Positions 31,071-39,703 of a stretch of 64,000 nucleotides of DNA are shown here, one piece after another (position 1 is the stretch's first letter; each line of letters starts with the position of its first letter). A program made the position numbers and the translations under genes. The notes under the pieces are model-generated. The model was not told the origin of the DNA and did not search any database. It saw only the letters and a list, made by a program, of their open reading frames with translations. The stretch lies in assembly GCA_023515795.1 (NCBI GenBank), contig JALGPX010000018.1, positions 33,397 through 97,396 of the forward strand. Direction: 5' to 3'. The DNA is from Amoeboaphelidium occidentale. Its lineage: Eukaryota > Aphelidiomycota > Aphelidea.

Positions 31071-31943
31071 ATGACCTCAATAGTTAAACGCGTAATACAA
31101 CATTTTGAAACTTTATTCCCACCTGTTCTTGCTGAGAAGTCTTGGGATAATGTTGGTTTATTGGTTGAAGCTGCAGTGGAGCATTCTGGAAAGAATCAGT
31201 CAGTTCTACTAACGATAGATTTGACTCCGAAAGTAGCTGAAGAAGCATTAAAAGATTCATCGATTTCACTGATTATCGCTTATCATCCTGTTATATTCCA
31301 ACCATTAAAGCGTCTTACTTTGGATGATCCTAAAACCGCAAGTATTTTAAAGTTGCTATCACGAGGAATTTCTGTGTATTCTCCGCATACAGCTGTTGAC
31401 TCTACTCCTGGTGGAATGAATGACTGGCTGTGTTCTGTATGTGGGGCCATTCCCGTGTCCCCTGTCACAAGTGCTGATCCTGCAATAATCAGCTCTTTAC
31501 CAGATCATCTTAAACCGAAAGTCAATATGTGTGGCTCTGGAAGAATTGGAGCATTTAAAGAGAAATCTACGATAAAGAACGTTCTAGACCGTTTAAAGAA
31601 GGAATTGAAACGTGATCATATTCGCTACGCTTTGGGTAACGATCATCAATTGAATTCAGAGGTTCAGAGCGTGGCCGTTTGTGTTGGCAGTGGCTCTTCA
31701 GTACTGAAAAGAGCCAAAGGTGCAGATTTACTTGTAACTGGGGAAATGAGCCACCATGAAATTTTGGCGTGCGTCGCAATGAACAAGAGCGTTGTTTTAC
31801 TGGAACATTCTGCTAGCGAGCGAGGATTCTTACCAACGATGAAACAATCTCTTGTGGATTTAATTCAGAAAGATACTTCGATCGCCGTTAAACCTGATAT
31901 TATCATAAGTCAAGCAGATAAAGAACCTGTTGAATTCTATTGA
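31071..31943 (+). CDS. NIF3: NIF3-family (DUF34) metal-binding protein
   Basis: NGG1-interacting factor 3 homologue, a broadly conserved dinuclear-metal protein of uncertain biochemical role (bacterial members are annotated as GTP cyclohydrolase 1 type 2, doubtfully). Motifs are EKSWDNVGLLVE near residue 25, LIIAYHPVIFQPLKRL, VYSPHTAVDSTPGGMNDWL, GSGRIGAF, and the C-terminal DLLVTGEMSHHE metal site followed by LLEHSASERGFLP. Its 290 residues are typical for eukaryotic members. The ATG directly follows the TAA of the SMP-C2 gene with zero bases between. It is convergent with uS10m, 54 bp away. Intronless. Confidence 0.93.
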   Translation: MTSIVKRVIQHFETLFPPVLAEKSWDNVGLLVEAAVEHSGKNQSVLLTIDLTPKVAEEALKDSSISLIIAYHPVIFQPLKRLTLDDPKTASILKLLSRGISVYSPHTAVDSTPGGMNDWLCSVCGAIPVSPVTSADPAIISSLPDHLKPKVNMCGSGRIGAFKEKSTIKNVLDRLKKELKRDHIRYALGNDHQLNSEVQSVAVCVGSGSSVLKRAKGADLLVTGEMSHHEILACVAMNKSVVLLEHSASERGFLPTMKQSLVDLIQKDTSIAVKPDIIISQADKEPVEFY

Positions 31944-31997
31944 TTATTTCGAATATCTCGAATAGAACCATGAATGAGCACGCTGTCTATTTCCCCT

Positions 31998-32545
31998 TTA
32001 AAGCTTGAGAGGTTCTTTTTCAATAAGTTCATACTCCACTGCAACACCGGCTGGGAGATTCTGCGATACGTAATGCAGCCATCGCTTAACGAGTTCGACT
32101 TCAGAATCATAAATCTCCAGCTCCCGAATGTAATTCCTCATTTCGAATTGATCTTGATGCTTTGCGTATATAAACGGCGACTTATTAACAGACCATCTCG
32201 TCTCAATCTCATAAGATACTTTGCTCAGATCATCTTCCACGATTTCATTCTTTACAGGTTCATTATCACTCCTCAAAGGCTTCTGGAATGAAGAGGATGA
32301 CGTGTTTTTTATGGGAAATATCGTCTTTGATGGCTTCAACTTCATTGCTTGAGCAGCTTGACGTGAGAATGATATAAAATAGTCCATTGGTTGATGCGTG
32401 TAGCTTTTGAACGTGACTTTTGCTGTTAATTCTTTGGCCTCTGGAGCCCTCGTTGCTCGCGTAGCTACAGAAGGTTTAATTAATTGGAATTGAGGGCGTA
32501 ATTACCAGCAGAAGCGAATCTCTTGAACAATCCCGATCTGATCAT
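31998..32545 (-). CDS. RSM10: Mitochondrial small-subunit ribosomal protein uS10m
   Basis: Exons are 32545-32506 and 32464-31998 with a 41-nt intron (32505-32465, GTAATT...CTGTAG). The 13-residue first exon (MIRSGLFKRFASA) is a mitochondrial presequence. Splicing adds the first S10 strand LTAKVTFKSYTHQPMDYF, which the single open frame lacks. Downstream landmarks are SPFIYAKHQDQFEMR, ELEIYDS and SQNLPAGVAVEYEL, matching mitochondrial S10. Total 168 residues. The extra basic linker SSSSFQKPLRSDNEP is not in bacterial S10. A second mitoribosomal gene (mL53) in the window has the same short first-exon layout. Confidence 0.88.
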
Positions 32546-32844
32546 CTTCAAATAGAAGAAAAGGAACTCTGAAAGCCTTCAACTTCATGACGGAGTTAAG
32601 CTTTCCTTTAAGGGCTACTAGTCCACAGCTCTTAACCTTTTATCATGAGATCTCTATGGACAAAGGTATGCCTTCTGTTTACTAATCACACATAGCTTTC
32701 TTTTCAACCCCTTAAATAATTTACACGGTAACAGTAAAATGTGTGGGCGTGCTCGGCTGGACTTGTTTGTGTTGCTGTCGCTTGCAGATTTGATGTTGTT
32801 TCAACTTTTTGCTCAAGCGTTTCACTCACATCAGAAAGATTACA
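32546..32844. other. Divergent spacer uS10m / RFX
   Basis: About 300 bp between divergent starts, one of the longest gaps between functional genes here. Apart from AT-rich patches I see no recognisable element. Confidence 0.4.
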
Positions 32845-34921
32845 ATGGAGGATGAGATAAAGCCAATATTCTCAGCTTGCACCAGAATAGATGATCATGA
32901 GCCTTTAGAAAGTGTACAGGTTACGGAAGAGCAAGGACAGCTGGAGCAAAAATCAGTAAACAGCCCGAAGCGCAAGAGACAGCCGAAAGTCCTTCATCAA
33001 AAGATCATCAAATGGTTAACAGAAAACTTTGAAGTAGAACAGGATTCTACGATATCAAGAGAATCGCTGTACACTGATTACGCTGAATGGGCAAAAGCAA
33101 ATGGTTTAGAAGTTCTGAATTGCCAGAGCTTCGCAAGGATTCTGAGATCGATTTTCCCAAACATTACGACGAAACGAATAGGCATTCAAGGATTATCGCA
33201 GTATCATTATACTGGGTTGAGATTAAAGAGTGATTCGTCATTGATACCACACAGCCACACGTTCATGGCGATGCATTCTGATGTGAAACCACAAAAGAAG
33301 TTGACACAATCCATTTTGAATGAAGCTGATAAGATACAATTGGATTCTGATGCTGATCGTGCTGGTGCCAATGCTGCTCCTGTTGCAGATGATGGAAGGA
33401 TTTCTGAGAGTGATAAAATTACACTTCCACCTCCAAACGATACTCAAGAATTTCCCATGCTTCAAATGCCTGATTTTCCATCATTATACGAAATGATCAA
33501 TGATTCTCATGATACTGCTCATCATCAAATGCTTGCCATGATGAAGGATTGTGCTGATGCATTTGTTCATTCCTTTCACAGTCACATTGCCCTGATTGTT
33601 AAATTGTTGAATGATCACATGTTGGATCAATTAGAAGCTGCATTGAATATGTACTGGAAGACTTTGCCTTCAGAGTTCTTGTCATTACTTACTAATCCGA
33701 TAGTTTCTAAATTTGTTGCAGACAGCTATGTGCATTTCTTTAGTGCCATTCTGAATCAGTTGTACTCAAAGACCATTCCTGGTATTGCAAAAGTTACTGT
33801 TGATGAATACGAGTTTATTCTATCGAATTTGGATTGTTTCATGAGTAATTCTCTAGAATTTGTTCCAGAATCTTTGAGAAATCCTGTCTTACTTGTAACA
33901 AGATGTTTTACACTTTCTTTGAAAAGGTCTTTATCCCTTGCATCTTCAGCGAAAAAGGCAAAGTTCTTGAACACAAATAATTTCACTGTAAATGTGATGC
34001 TAGCAGACTGGAGAAAAATTGATGCTGAATCGATTAATCAGTATGTAACATGTGTCTGTGCGTGGCAAGATGGATTCGTAGAAGCAGTTCAAAAGGACAT
34101 GTTGCTGATGTTGAGGCGTAGAACAACTTTGGATAATTGGTCTTTATGGTTGAACTCTTTGATTTTGAAAAGTATTCCATTTGCTCCAAGTTCACATGAT
34201 GTTGATTTTTGGGTTGTGGATAATGCTGCAAAAGCATTCATCACCAAGTTTTGCTTTTATTTGGATCAACTTATCCAAGATTTTACCATTAATCATGTAT
34301 CATCCTTCAATTCTTGGTATTCATTAAAGCAGTTTATCCAAGAGGAAGTCTGGTACATTGTTACGAAGAATATTTCCTTTTTGAAAATGAGCCAGTACTT
34401 GAAACTTGGCTTGAGTCGCTTTCCACAATGGATTAATGGTGTCTTGATTTACCATTTGGATCAGAGGAATTATTTCGGTGCTCCACAATCTTTGATGGTT
34501 CGCAATATGTCATCATGTTCTTCTTCATCATCATTATTCACTCCCTCAAGATTATNNNNNNNNNNNNNNNNNNNNNAATGGTGTCTTGATTTACCATTTG
34601 GATCAGAGGAATTATTTCGGCGCTCCACAATCTTTGATGGTTCGCAATATGTCATCATGTTCTTCTTCATCATCATTATTCACTCCCTCAAGATTATCTT
34701 CCATGCCAAGACTACCAAGTGCACATGATCTATACATGAGATCTCACGAGATCACTGCAATGCCAGTTATGAGTCGCACAAACTCCTATGATAACTTGGT
34801 GCCTCTTCCATTCGGTTACATGCCGATTCTACCTCAGCCTCTTCAAGCGCCAATGCCGAGACTGGATGAAAAAGGCCATCATTCTCTTGTACAAATTTTA
34901 AATGTTGACCAACAGCAATAG
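32845..34921 (+). CDS. RFX1: RFX-type winged-helix transcription factor
   Basis: The RFX DNA-binding domain lies at ~40-125: KIIKWLTENFEVEQDS, RESLYTDYAEWAKANGLE, FARILRSIFPNITTKRIG, and QYHYTGLRLK for X-box contacts. The rest matches the extended RFX conserved regions (SFHSHIALIVKLLNDHM; FTLSLKRSLSLASSAKK). An N-gap at 34556-34576 lies between two 121-bp copies of the same sequence; taken once, the frame is continuous and gives 656 residues. The ATG at 32845 (MEDEIKPIF) is used because the frame upstream has no further ATG. In fungi RFX factors act in DNA-damage and cell-cycle control; in ciliated lineages they govern cilium genes. Which applies here is unknown. Confidence 0.88.
34435..34697. 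other. Unmerged contig overlap (false duplication) at a 21-N gap
   Basis: 34435-34555 and 34577-34697 are nearly identical 121-bp copies around 21 Ns, differing at about one base (GGTGC versus GGCGC). Removing one copy and the Ns (142 bases) keeps the RFX reading frame. A true tandem duplication would not do so except by chance. Confidence 0.88.
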
Positions 34922-34971
34922 ACGTCCATAAAATTTTCTATTCAATTTTGTTTCCAATCTTTGTAGGACAA

Positions 34972-35564
34972 ATGCCAGCCGATACCGTATCATCAAAACT
35001 TGGTAAGCTTTTGCGCATTACTCCGGAATACATTGCTTACCTTATAATTACACTGTAGTCGACAAGAAGGTGGAAAAGTACAATTTATTGGAAGTTAAGA
35101 ATCTCCTGGATGATTCCTTCAAACTGGTTCTTACGGAAATGTACGGCTACAAGGAAGACTTTACACACCAGGACATGCGATTAGTACTCGGATATCCCGC
35201 TGCCATAATTGCAGCTGCTATAGGTTATTACACATGGAAGACTCCGTTTCCGGAAACAAAGTTCTATTGCTTGATCGCTTGCATTGCATACTTTATCCTT
35301 TACGGTGCCATGCTGGCTTACCAGAAGTTCGTTGAGAAGGAAGTTGTTTATGTTGGTAGAGATAATAACGCAAAGATTGAAATCTACACCATCCTGAGGG
35401 ACTTTGATCCTGTTTACAAACTGAAGCTCATTCGTAATTCATCTGAAGTGAAACAGTGGTCAGCTCCAATTTACAAATATTTGGACTCTGAAGGGCATTT
35501 TGTGCCTTCAAACTTTGTTGCTGATTTTTCTTCTTTTGTCAATACTGCTGGAAAGAGCAAGTGA
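34972..35564 (+). CDS. SPC2: Signal peptidase complex subunit 2
   Basis: ER membrane subunit of signal peptidase. Exons are 34972-35002 and 35059-35564 with a 56-nt intron (35003-35058, GTAAGC...CTGTAG), the longest seen in the window. The product has 178 residues, like human SPCS2 at 226 without its N-terminal extension. It has the conserved N-terminal NLLEVKNLLDD, EDFTHQDMRLVLGY, two membrane helices (AAIIAAAIGYYTW; FYCLIACIAYFILYGAML), and the cytosolic YKLKLIRNSS tail. It stops 4 bp before the next gene's ATG. Confidence 0.9.
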
Positions 35565-35568
35565 TCAG

Positions 35569-36330
35569 ATGGTTAAGGATTTGGTATTGGATTATTCCTC
35601 TGAAGATGGGGGTACAAATAAAGTATTGGCCCGTTTACTTGATAATCTTGTCGTGATAAAAGCGTTAATGTATCGCAATAAGAATCAACATCGCGTTACT
35701 GCATATTATCAGCATTTGAAGGGTTGCCAACGGCTGTTAGATCAACTGTATATGTGCCTCGCTGGTGGAGGTGATCATTGTCTACTAGTTTTAGAGAAAG
35801 AGGATGATATCATTTCTGTTTTACGGAAAGCGACAGATATATGCTGGAGGTTATTGAAAGAATGTGAAAAGACATACATTTGTATTAGGCGAAGCCTTCT
35901 ACTTTTAGGGCATTTCTTGCCGTTCGCTTTAACGTGTAATGCGTGGTGTGCAAGTACGTGGATGGCGTGTAAGGATTACATGCAGTTGATCACTTCAAAA
36001 TTGGATACAATATCTATTAATATAAAGGATCCAGAACTATCACGAACTGTTAGACTAGAATTAATGCGATATAAACAATATCTTGAAAACGCCAATGGTT
36101 TGGCATGCGATGAGACGATATATGACACCGTTTATGATGCGCCTGAAATGACAGACAAGAGTCCGGCTCAAGCCCTGCAGGTCGAAGAGATTTTTATGCC
36201 ACCAACAGTTCCAAGCCACACAGAGCTTCAGAATGAATTGAAACCGTCAAAGATCAAGAAGAGTAGCAAGAGCAAAAGGAAAAGAGATTCAACTGACGCA
36301 ATCTACGATATTTTCAATAAACTCTTCTGA
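35569..36330 (+). CDS. RMP1/NEPRO-like nucleolar protein (tentative)
   Basis: 253 residues. An N-terminal helical region with LIVIKALMYRNKNQHRV-like sequence (LDNLVVIKALMYRNKNQHR at ~20-38) resembles the RNase MRP subunit RMP1 / NEPRO N-terminal domain, where a YKxKNQHR segment is typical. The tail is strongly basic (KIKKSSKSKRKRD) and ends DAIYDIFNKLF, as plant and fungal RMP1-like proteins end in a similar DxIDDIF. Middle Cys-rich helices have no clear match. If correct it acts in rRNA processing. The ATG at 35569 follows the SPC2 stop by 4 bp. Confidence 0.5.
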   Translation: MVKDLVLDYSSEDGGTNKVLARLLDNLVVIKALMYRNKNQHRVTAYYQHLKGCQRLLDQLYMCLAGGGDHCLLVLEKEDDIISVLRKATDICWRLLKECEKTYICIRRSLLLLGHFLPFALTCNAWCASTWMACKDYMQLITSKLDTISINIKDPELSRTVRLELMRYKQYLENANGLACDETIYDTVYDAPEMTDKSPAQALQVEEIFMPPTVPSHTELQNELKPSKIKKSSKSKRKRDSTDAIYDIFNKLF

Positions 36331-36405
36331 GCCCTGCATCAAGACAACTTGAGGAGATAAAAAACTCATTGATGCATCCTTGAGAACATGGAAATCGATA
36401 TCAGC

Positions 36406-36411
36406 AAAAAA
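36406..36411 (-). terminator. Pol III terminator of tRNA-Val
   Basis: Six T residues on the minus strand directly after the tRNA 3' end. Confidence 0.8.
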
Positions 36412-36485
36412 TGATTCCGCCCGGGATCGAACCGGGTACCTTGGCCGTGTTAAGGCCATGTGATAACCAAATACACCACGGAACC
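36412..36485 (-). tRNA. tRNA-Val (AAC)
   Basis: 74-nt cloverleaf on the minus strand: acceptor GGTTCCG/CGGAATC, anticodon stem TGGCC/GGCCA with loop TTAACAC (anticodon AAC), T-arm CCCGG TTCGATC CCGGG. No intron. The minus strand continues with TTTTTT (36411-36406), a pol III terminator. Discriminator base is A. Confidence 0.95.
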
Positions 36486-36935
36486 GACCACAAAAAGTTT
36501 GTTTTTGGTGGGTTTATAAAGACGCGATATTATGAATCAGTTTCAAGTGGTCTACATCGAAAACGAGACGAAGAACGAAATCGGCAAGATAACAATCTGG
36601 CCATTAAAACGCTTTATTGAACTTTTCAAAGAGTTTTTCGAGTGGATGTGAAAGCGATTGTTCGTGTTTTGTGAAAACCATCCATTAAGCTGTAAGCATA
36701 AAGGGTTCTCCATTTTTAGTTTTCTTTTCTTTTAAATCAGAAGGAAACATGTGGTCTTTTATCATGTATACAACCTCTCGATCCAATTATAGCTCTTGAA
36801 GCGCTGTATTCCGTTGTAAAGCAGAGTTAAATGTCAGTAACTAGCGGCTGGATGACTTTTCACAAGTGATACAACTACACCATATTTTTTTGCTTCCTTT
36901 TAACCCCTTAAGAGTATAAAGTAATGCAGAGCTAC
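36486..36935. other. Gene-free stretch after tRNA-Val
   Basis: About 450 bp with no supported coding region, RNA or repeat. Short open frames are not protein-like. Confidence 0.4.
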
Positions 36936-37958
36936 TTAACAGCTGCGCTGACAGCACTTTGTCTTATGCTTTGCAATCCATGAAGTAAACTCTCCGTTCA
37001 ATTTTAACATATAAGATTTCCCACAGCAGCATGTCCACCTTTTCTCCGGCATTTTCGAAGAGAATTCTTGTTCTTTGTCAGGTGTTGGATCGTTTTCGCA
37101 TTGCTTACATCTCATTATATGATTTTTAATTGTCTTTGTTAAAGAACCGTTCTTGTCCAATTGATAGGATTTCCCACAGGAGCATACCCATTTCTGTCTT
37201 AATCCTTTATGTCCTGTACCTTTTAATTTGGAACAAAACAAAGCTGGAAACTTTCTGTCGATACAGAACGCCCGGATGTTTGACTCCTCTGATCTTCTGG
37301 TTATCCTTGCCCCCGTAATACGTTGCTCGCGAAACTCGCTAGGTTCATAAGAGGTAATATGTGCAGAATGGTCTCCCACGAAATTGGTAATTTCCTGGAA
37401 TCTAGTCTGCCTGTCGTACTTTTTAAGATGGAAATCGTAGTTGAAATAAACCAAGTATAGGGAAAATGGATGATATTCGTCATGATTAAGAATAATTGGC
37501 AACTGTTTGTATATAGAATCCAACTCCTGACAATTTGGTGCGAGTTTGTTTCCTTGTATGCCAATACGAACAAATATAATTGGACATTGAAACTTTCTTT
37601 CCAGCTCTCTTAGTATAACCATAGATCGAACAATGTCGTCATTGTAGCGAGAACTTCCGTGATACTTTTCATCGAGTTCAATGTAGTAAAGACAACCGTT
37701 TCCTTGTAACAGAAACTCCGTAATAAACCAAGTTGCGACCTCTGCAGCATGGATCGTGCGTCTTGACTTGCCTTCAAAACAATCAGCTCTAACGAGTAAC
37801 CGCCTTGAACCTGCAATCAAAATCTCAGACAACGTGTGCTCCGCTCTATCACGCGAACTTCCCTGGGGCTTTTCGCAGTCGACAGCGAACCAGTCGGACA
37901 GCCTGTTCAGGTCACGAAAATACCTTGTTCCAATGTAGAACTCATATCTGTAAAACAT
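36936..37958 (-). CDS. PD-(D/E)XK-like nuclease domain protein with two zinc modules
   Basis: 340 residues from the ATG at 37958. The core CLYYIELDEKYH (ELDEKYH at 94-100), preceded by an acidic GKSRRTIHAAEVATWF helix and followed by a conserved helix and IIFVRIG, has the ExDExxH...(F/V)IR layout of a nuclease-like family found in giant viruses and in early-branching fungi and protists. The C-terminus carries two similar zinc-finger-like repeats, KWVCSCGKSYQL...HIMRC (~258-289) and RWTCCCGKSYML...HKTKC (~308-335). Codon use resembles its neighbours. A splice acceptor-like TTTTACAG at the 5' end (37950-37943) could mean that an upstream exon is missing. A mobile-element or virus-derived origin is possible. 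Identity is by motif only. Confidence 0.5.
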   Translation of the reverse strand: MFYRYEFYIGTRYFRDLNRLSDWFAVDCEKPQGSSRDRAEHTLSEILIAGSRRLLVRADCFEGKSRRTIHAAEVATWFITEFLLQGNGCLYYIELDEKYHGSSRYNDDIVRSMVILRELERKFQCPIIFVRIGIQGNKLAPNCQELDSIYKQLPIILNHDEYHPFSLYLVYFNYDFHLKKYDRQTRFQEITNFVGDHSAHITSYEPSEFREQRITGARITRRSEESNIRAFCIDRKFPALFCSKLKGTGHKGLRQKWVCSCGKSYQLDKNGSLTKTIKNHIMRCKQCENDPTPDKEQEFSSKMPEKRWTCCCGKSYMLKLNGEFTSWIAKHKTKCCQRSC

Positions 37959-37993
37959 AATAAATAAAACACGCTGAGTTAAAACCAAATAGT

Positions 37994-38041
37994 GATGTTC
38001 ACAAATTTTTAGCAACAAAAATGTGAACATCCTGATTGGTT
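37994..38041. repeat. Long hairpin in the promoter of the nuclease-like gene
   Basis: Arms GATGTTCACA (37994-38003) and TGTGAACATC (38032-38041) pair perfectly; five further A:T pairs continue inward past a 2-nt bulge, leaving a loop AGCAAC. It ends 36 bp upstream of the chosen ATG. It could be a palindromic regulator site or a stem in the 5' UTR. Confidence 0.5.
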
Positions 38042-38395
38042 GGCTTTACGCCTATCTTCCCTGTAACCAGATACTTTTCAGCCCAGCCGCACTATTCAAA
38101 AGCAACCGAGGAAGACGAATGCATCGACTTAGAAAGACTTCAATTAAAGTTTCTGTTCTTGAATTATGCGTTAAAAGAGAATGCGAAATGAAGGAGTTTG
38201 CAAAGCACAATAAATTCAGGTTGTTTGAATGAAACAAACATTGATCTTTCGTAATACAGGTCCTTATGACATGAAAGGTCTCAAGTATACGTGGTTACAA
38301 GTCTCGACTTTTGAGGTCTACTGCAAACAAAATTGAAGGGTGGTAGCCTCCACAATCAAAATTATAGTGTTAACGAAATTTTCAGTTTTATCAAT

Positions 38396-38467
38396 TCTCA
38401 GATCGTATAATGGTTATTATCCCCGCCTGTCACGCGGGAGACCAGGGTTCGATTCCCTGTCTGAGAG
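38396..38467 (+). tRNA. tRNA-Asp (GTC)
   Basis: 72-nt cloverleaf: acceptor TCTCAGA/TCTGAGA, anticodon stem CCCGC/GCGGG with loop CTGTCAC (anticodon GTC), T-arm AGGGT TCGATTC CCTGT (one wobble). Discriminator G, typical of tRNA-Asp. No intron. Followed by a T run. Confidence 0.96.
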
Positions 38468-38468
38468 A

Positions 38469-38476
38469 TTTTTTTA
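38469..38476 (+). terminator. Pol III terminator of tRNA-Asp
   Basis: A T-run begins one base after the tRNA 3' end (ATTTTTTT context). Confidence 0.75.
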
Positions 38477-38844
38477 GCTGAATGCAGTAATATTTTTTGA
38501 ATGTGAAATGCTTAAAAGGTTATCCCTCTGCTGTAGAATATCATATCAAGTGTATCGTATCGCTACTGACGATTAATGCTCTTTTCCTATGGAATGCTCT
38601 CTGTTTCACTCTCCAATCGACTGCTACTGAATGACACGTTTTGAATGATAATCCTTTTAATATATTTTATTTTGAGCTTTTACAGTATATCTGGTTTCTA
38701 GCCTCCTGCTCCTTCTATTTTACCACAAAGTGCTTCATTCATCAAAAAAAATTTATATTATTAATCATCCCAGCAAAAGAAAATACGCTCAACTTCAATC
38801 ATTAGACCAAACCAAAGCAGTTGAAGATCCATAATCAATAATCT
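38477..38844. other. Gene-free stretch after tRNA-Asp
   Basis: About 370 bp of AT-rich sequence; I see no gene, repeat or RNA. Confidence 0.4.
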
Positions 38845-39120
38845 CTAATGCCTCCGCAGCAGTGAAACTTGATCAATCCCAAACACTTTGGAACTCACTC
38901 TGAAACTCTTCAAGAGACTTTTCGCCTTCAACATGTATTCTCTAAACTCCTGTCCCAGCTCGAACACCGGAATTACCTTCTCCAACACAAGAGCAATAAA
39001 CCTGAGATGAACTGTTTTAATTAGCGGTCCTTTTAACAGATTCACTGATTTTTGAAGGGCCTCTCTCATTGGCTCAGTAAGCAACAACTTTAAGAGCGTG
39101 CAATCATCCCACTTATAAAT
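38845..39120 (-). CDS. C-terminal part of the neighbouring unknown gene (probable exon)
   Basis: An open frame whose upstream extension reads WDDCTLLKLLLTEPM and continues MREALQKSVNLLKGP, VHLRFIALVLEKVIP and KSFRVSSKVFGIDQ. It has amphipathic helices and protein-like composition, but no ATG before MREALQ. It follows the gene ending at 39122 on the same strand. Removing 19 bases beginning TGTAAGTAG would fuse the frames, but the borders are not a standard GT-AG intron. It is either a separate short gene, an exon with an indel in the donor region, or a degenerate 3' end. Confidence 0.35.
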   Translation of the reverse strand: MYKWDDCTLLKLLLTEPMREALQKSVNLLKGPLIKTVHLRFIALVLEKVIPVFELGQEFREYMLKAKSLLKSFRVSSKVFGIDQVSLLRRH

Positions 39121-39121
39121 T

Positions 39122-39673
39122 CTACTTACAGCCGCCCTTTATAATTTCTAAAAGAGTTTTGACTTGTTGTTCCAAATATTCAACTCTTTTCTCGAGCCCT
39201 TCAACTTTCATTGAAATATCTGCTGATGAGGGCTCCAATTCAATCGCTGAATCTTTTCTGTTCTTGTTGGCATTCAAAGGAGTCCCATCATCTTTTATAA
39301 ATGTCACTTTGTATTCAATTTCCGGTTTATCAACAATTACAATGACATTCCGTAAACAGGATTCCCTTCTTAACTTCAGTCTCAAAAAACAGACACTTTG
39401 AAGCCTCTTTTCAACAAAAACAGAATACCATAAATCCCCCTCTTGTAATTCATCATCATCGTAACCCTGAAACGTTTCAAAGTATTCTTCAGAGTCCAAA
39501 GAATCCGTCTTACAAAAGAAAACTTCGATAAATCTGCTGCTGCTTTCCACAAAAATCTGATCAATTGAGACATTATGAGAAAACTGAATTAAAACTTCTC
39601 TACAATAAATTTTCTTATCTGCTTCAGCACTTAGAGAGAGATTCTCTGCGTCGTTCAAAACTTGGACGCTCAT
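39122..39673 (-). CDS. Uncharacterised protein with C-terminal coiled coil
   Basis: 183 residues as read. A beta-rich N-terminal part (REVLIQFSHNVSIDQIFVE, SRFIEVFFCKTDSLD, LRLKLRRESCLRNVIVIV) resembles a galactose-binding or discoidin-like jelly roll in hydrophobic pattern. It is followed by a linker and a coiled coil EGLEKRVEYLEQQVKTLLEI. I do not recognise the family; a distant link to PAAT-like proteins is conceivable. The ATG at 39673 lies 30 bp from the divergent eIF4B-like start. The stop TAA overlaps a GTAAGT, so the true 3' end may lie in the adjacent frame. Confidence 0.6.
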   Translation of the reverse strand: MSVQVLNDAENLSLSAEADKKIYCREVLIQFSHNVSIDQIFVESSSRFIEVFFCKTDSLDSEEYFETFQGYDDDELQEGDLWYSVFVEKRLQSVCFLRLKLRRESCLRNVIVIVDKPEIEYKVTFIKDDGTPLNANKNRKDSAIELEPSSADISMKVEGLEKRVEYLEQQVKTLLEIIKGGCK

Positions 39674-39703
39674 TCGTCTTCTCTTTCACGAAATCAGAAA
39701 AAA

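Noticed and set aside
36411-36620. Plus-strand open frame over tRNA-Val
   Set aside because: It is the antisense of the tRNA and random downstream sequence.
39103-39121. 18-19 nt intron joining the unknown coiled-coil frames
   Set aside because: Canonical GT-AG removal leaves the wrong phase; only non-standard borders would work, so it is listed as a finding, not annotated.
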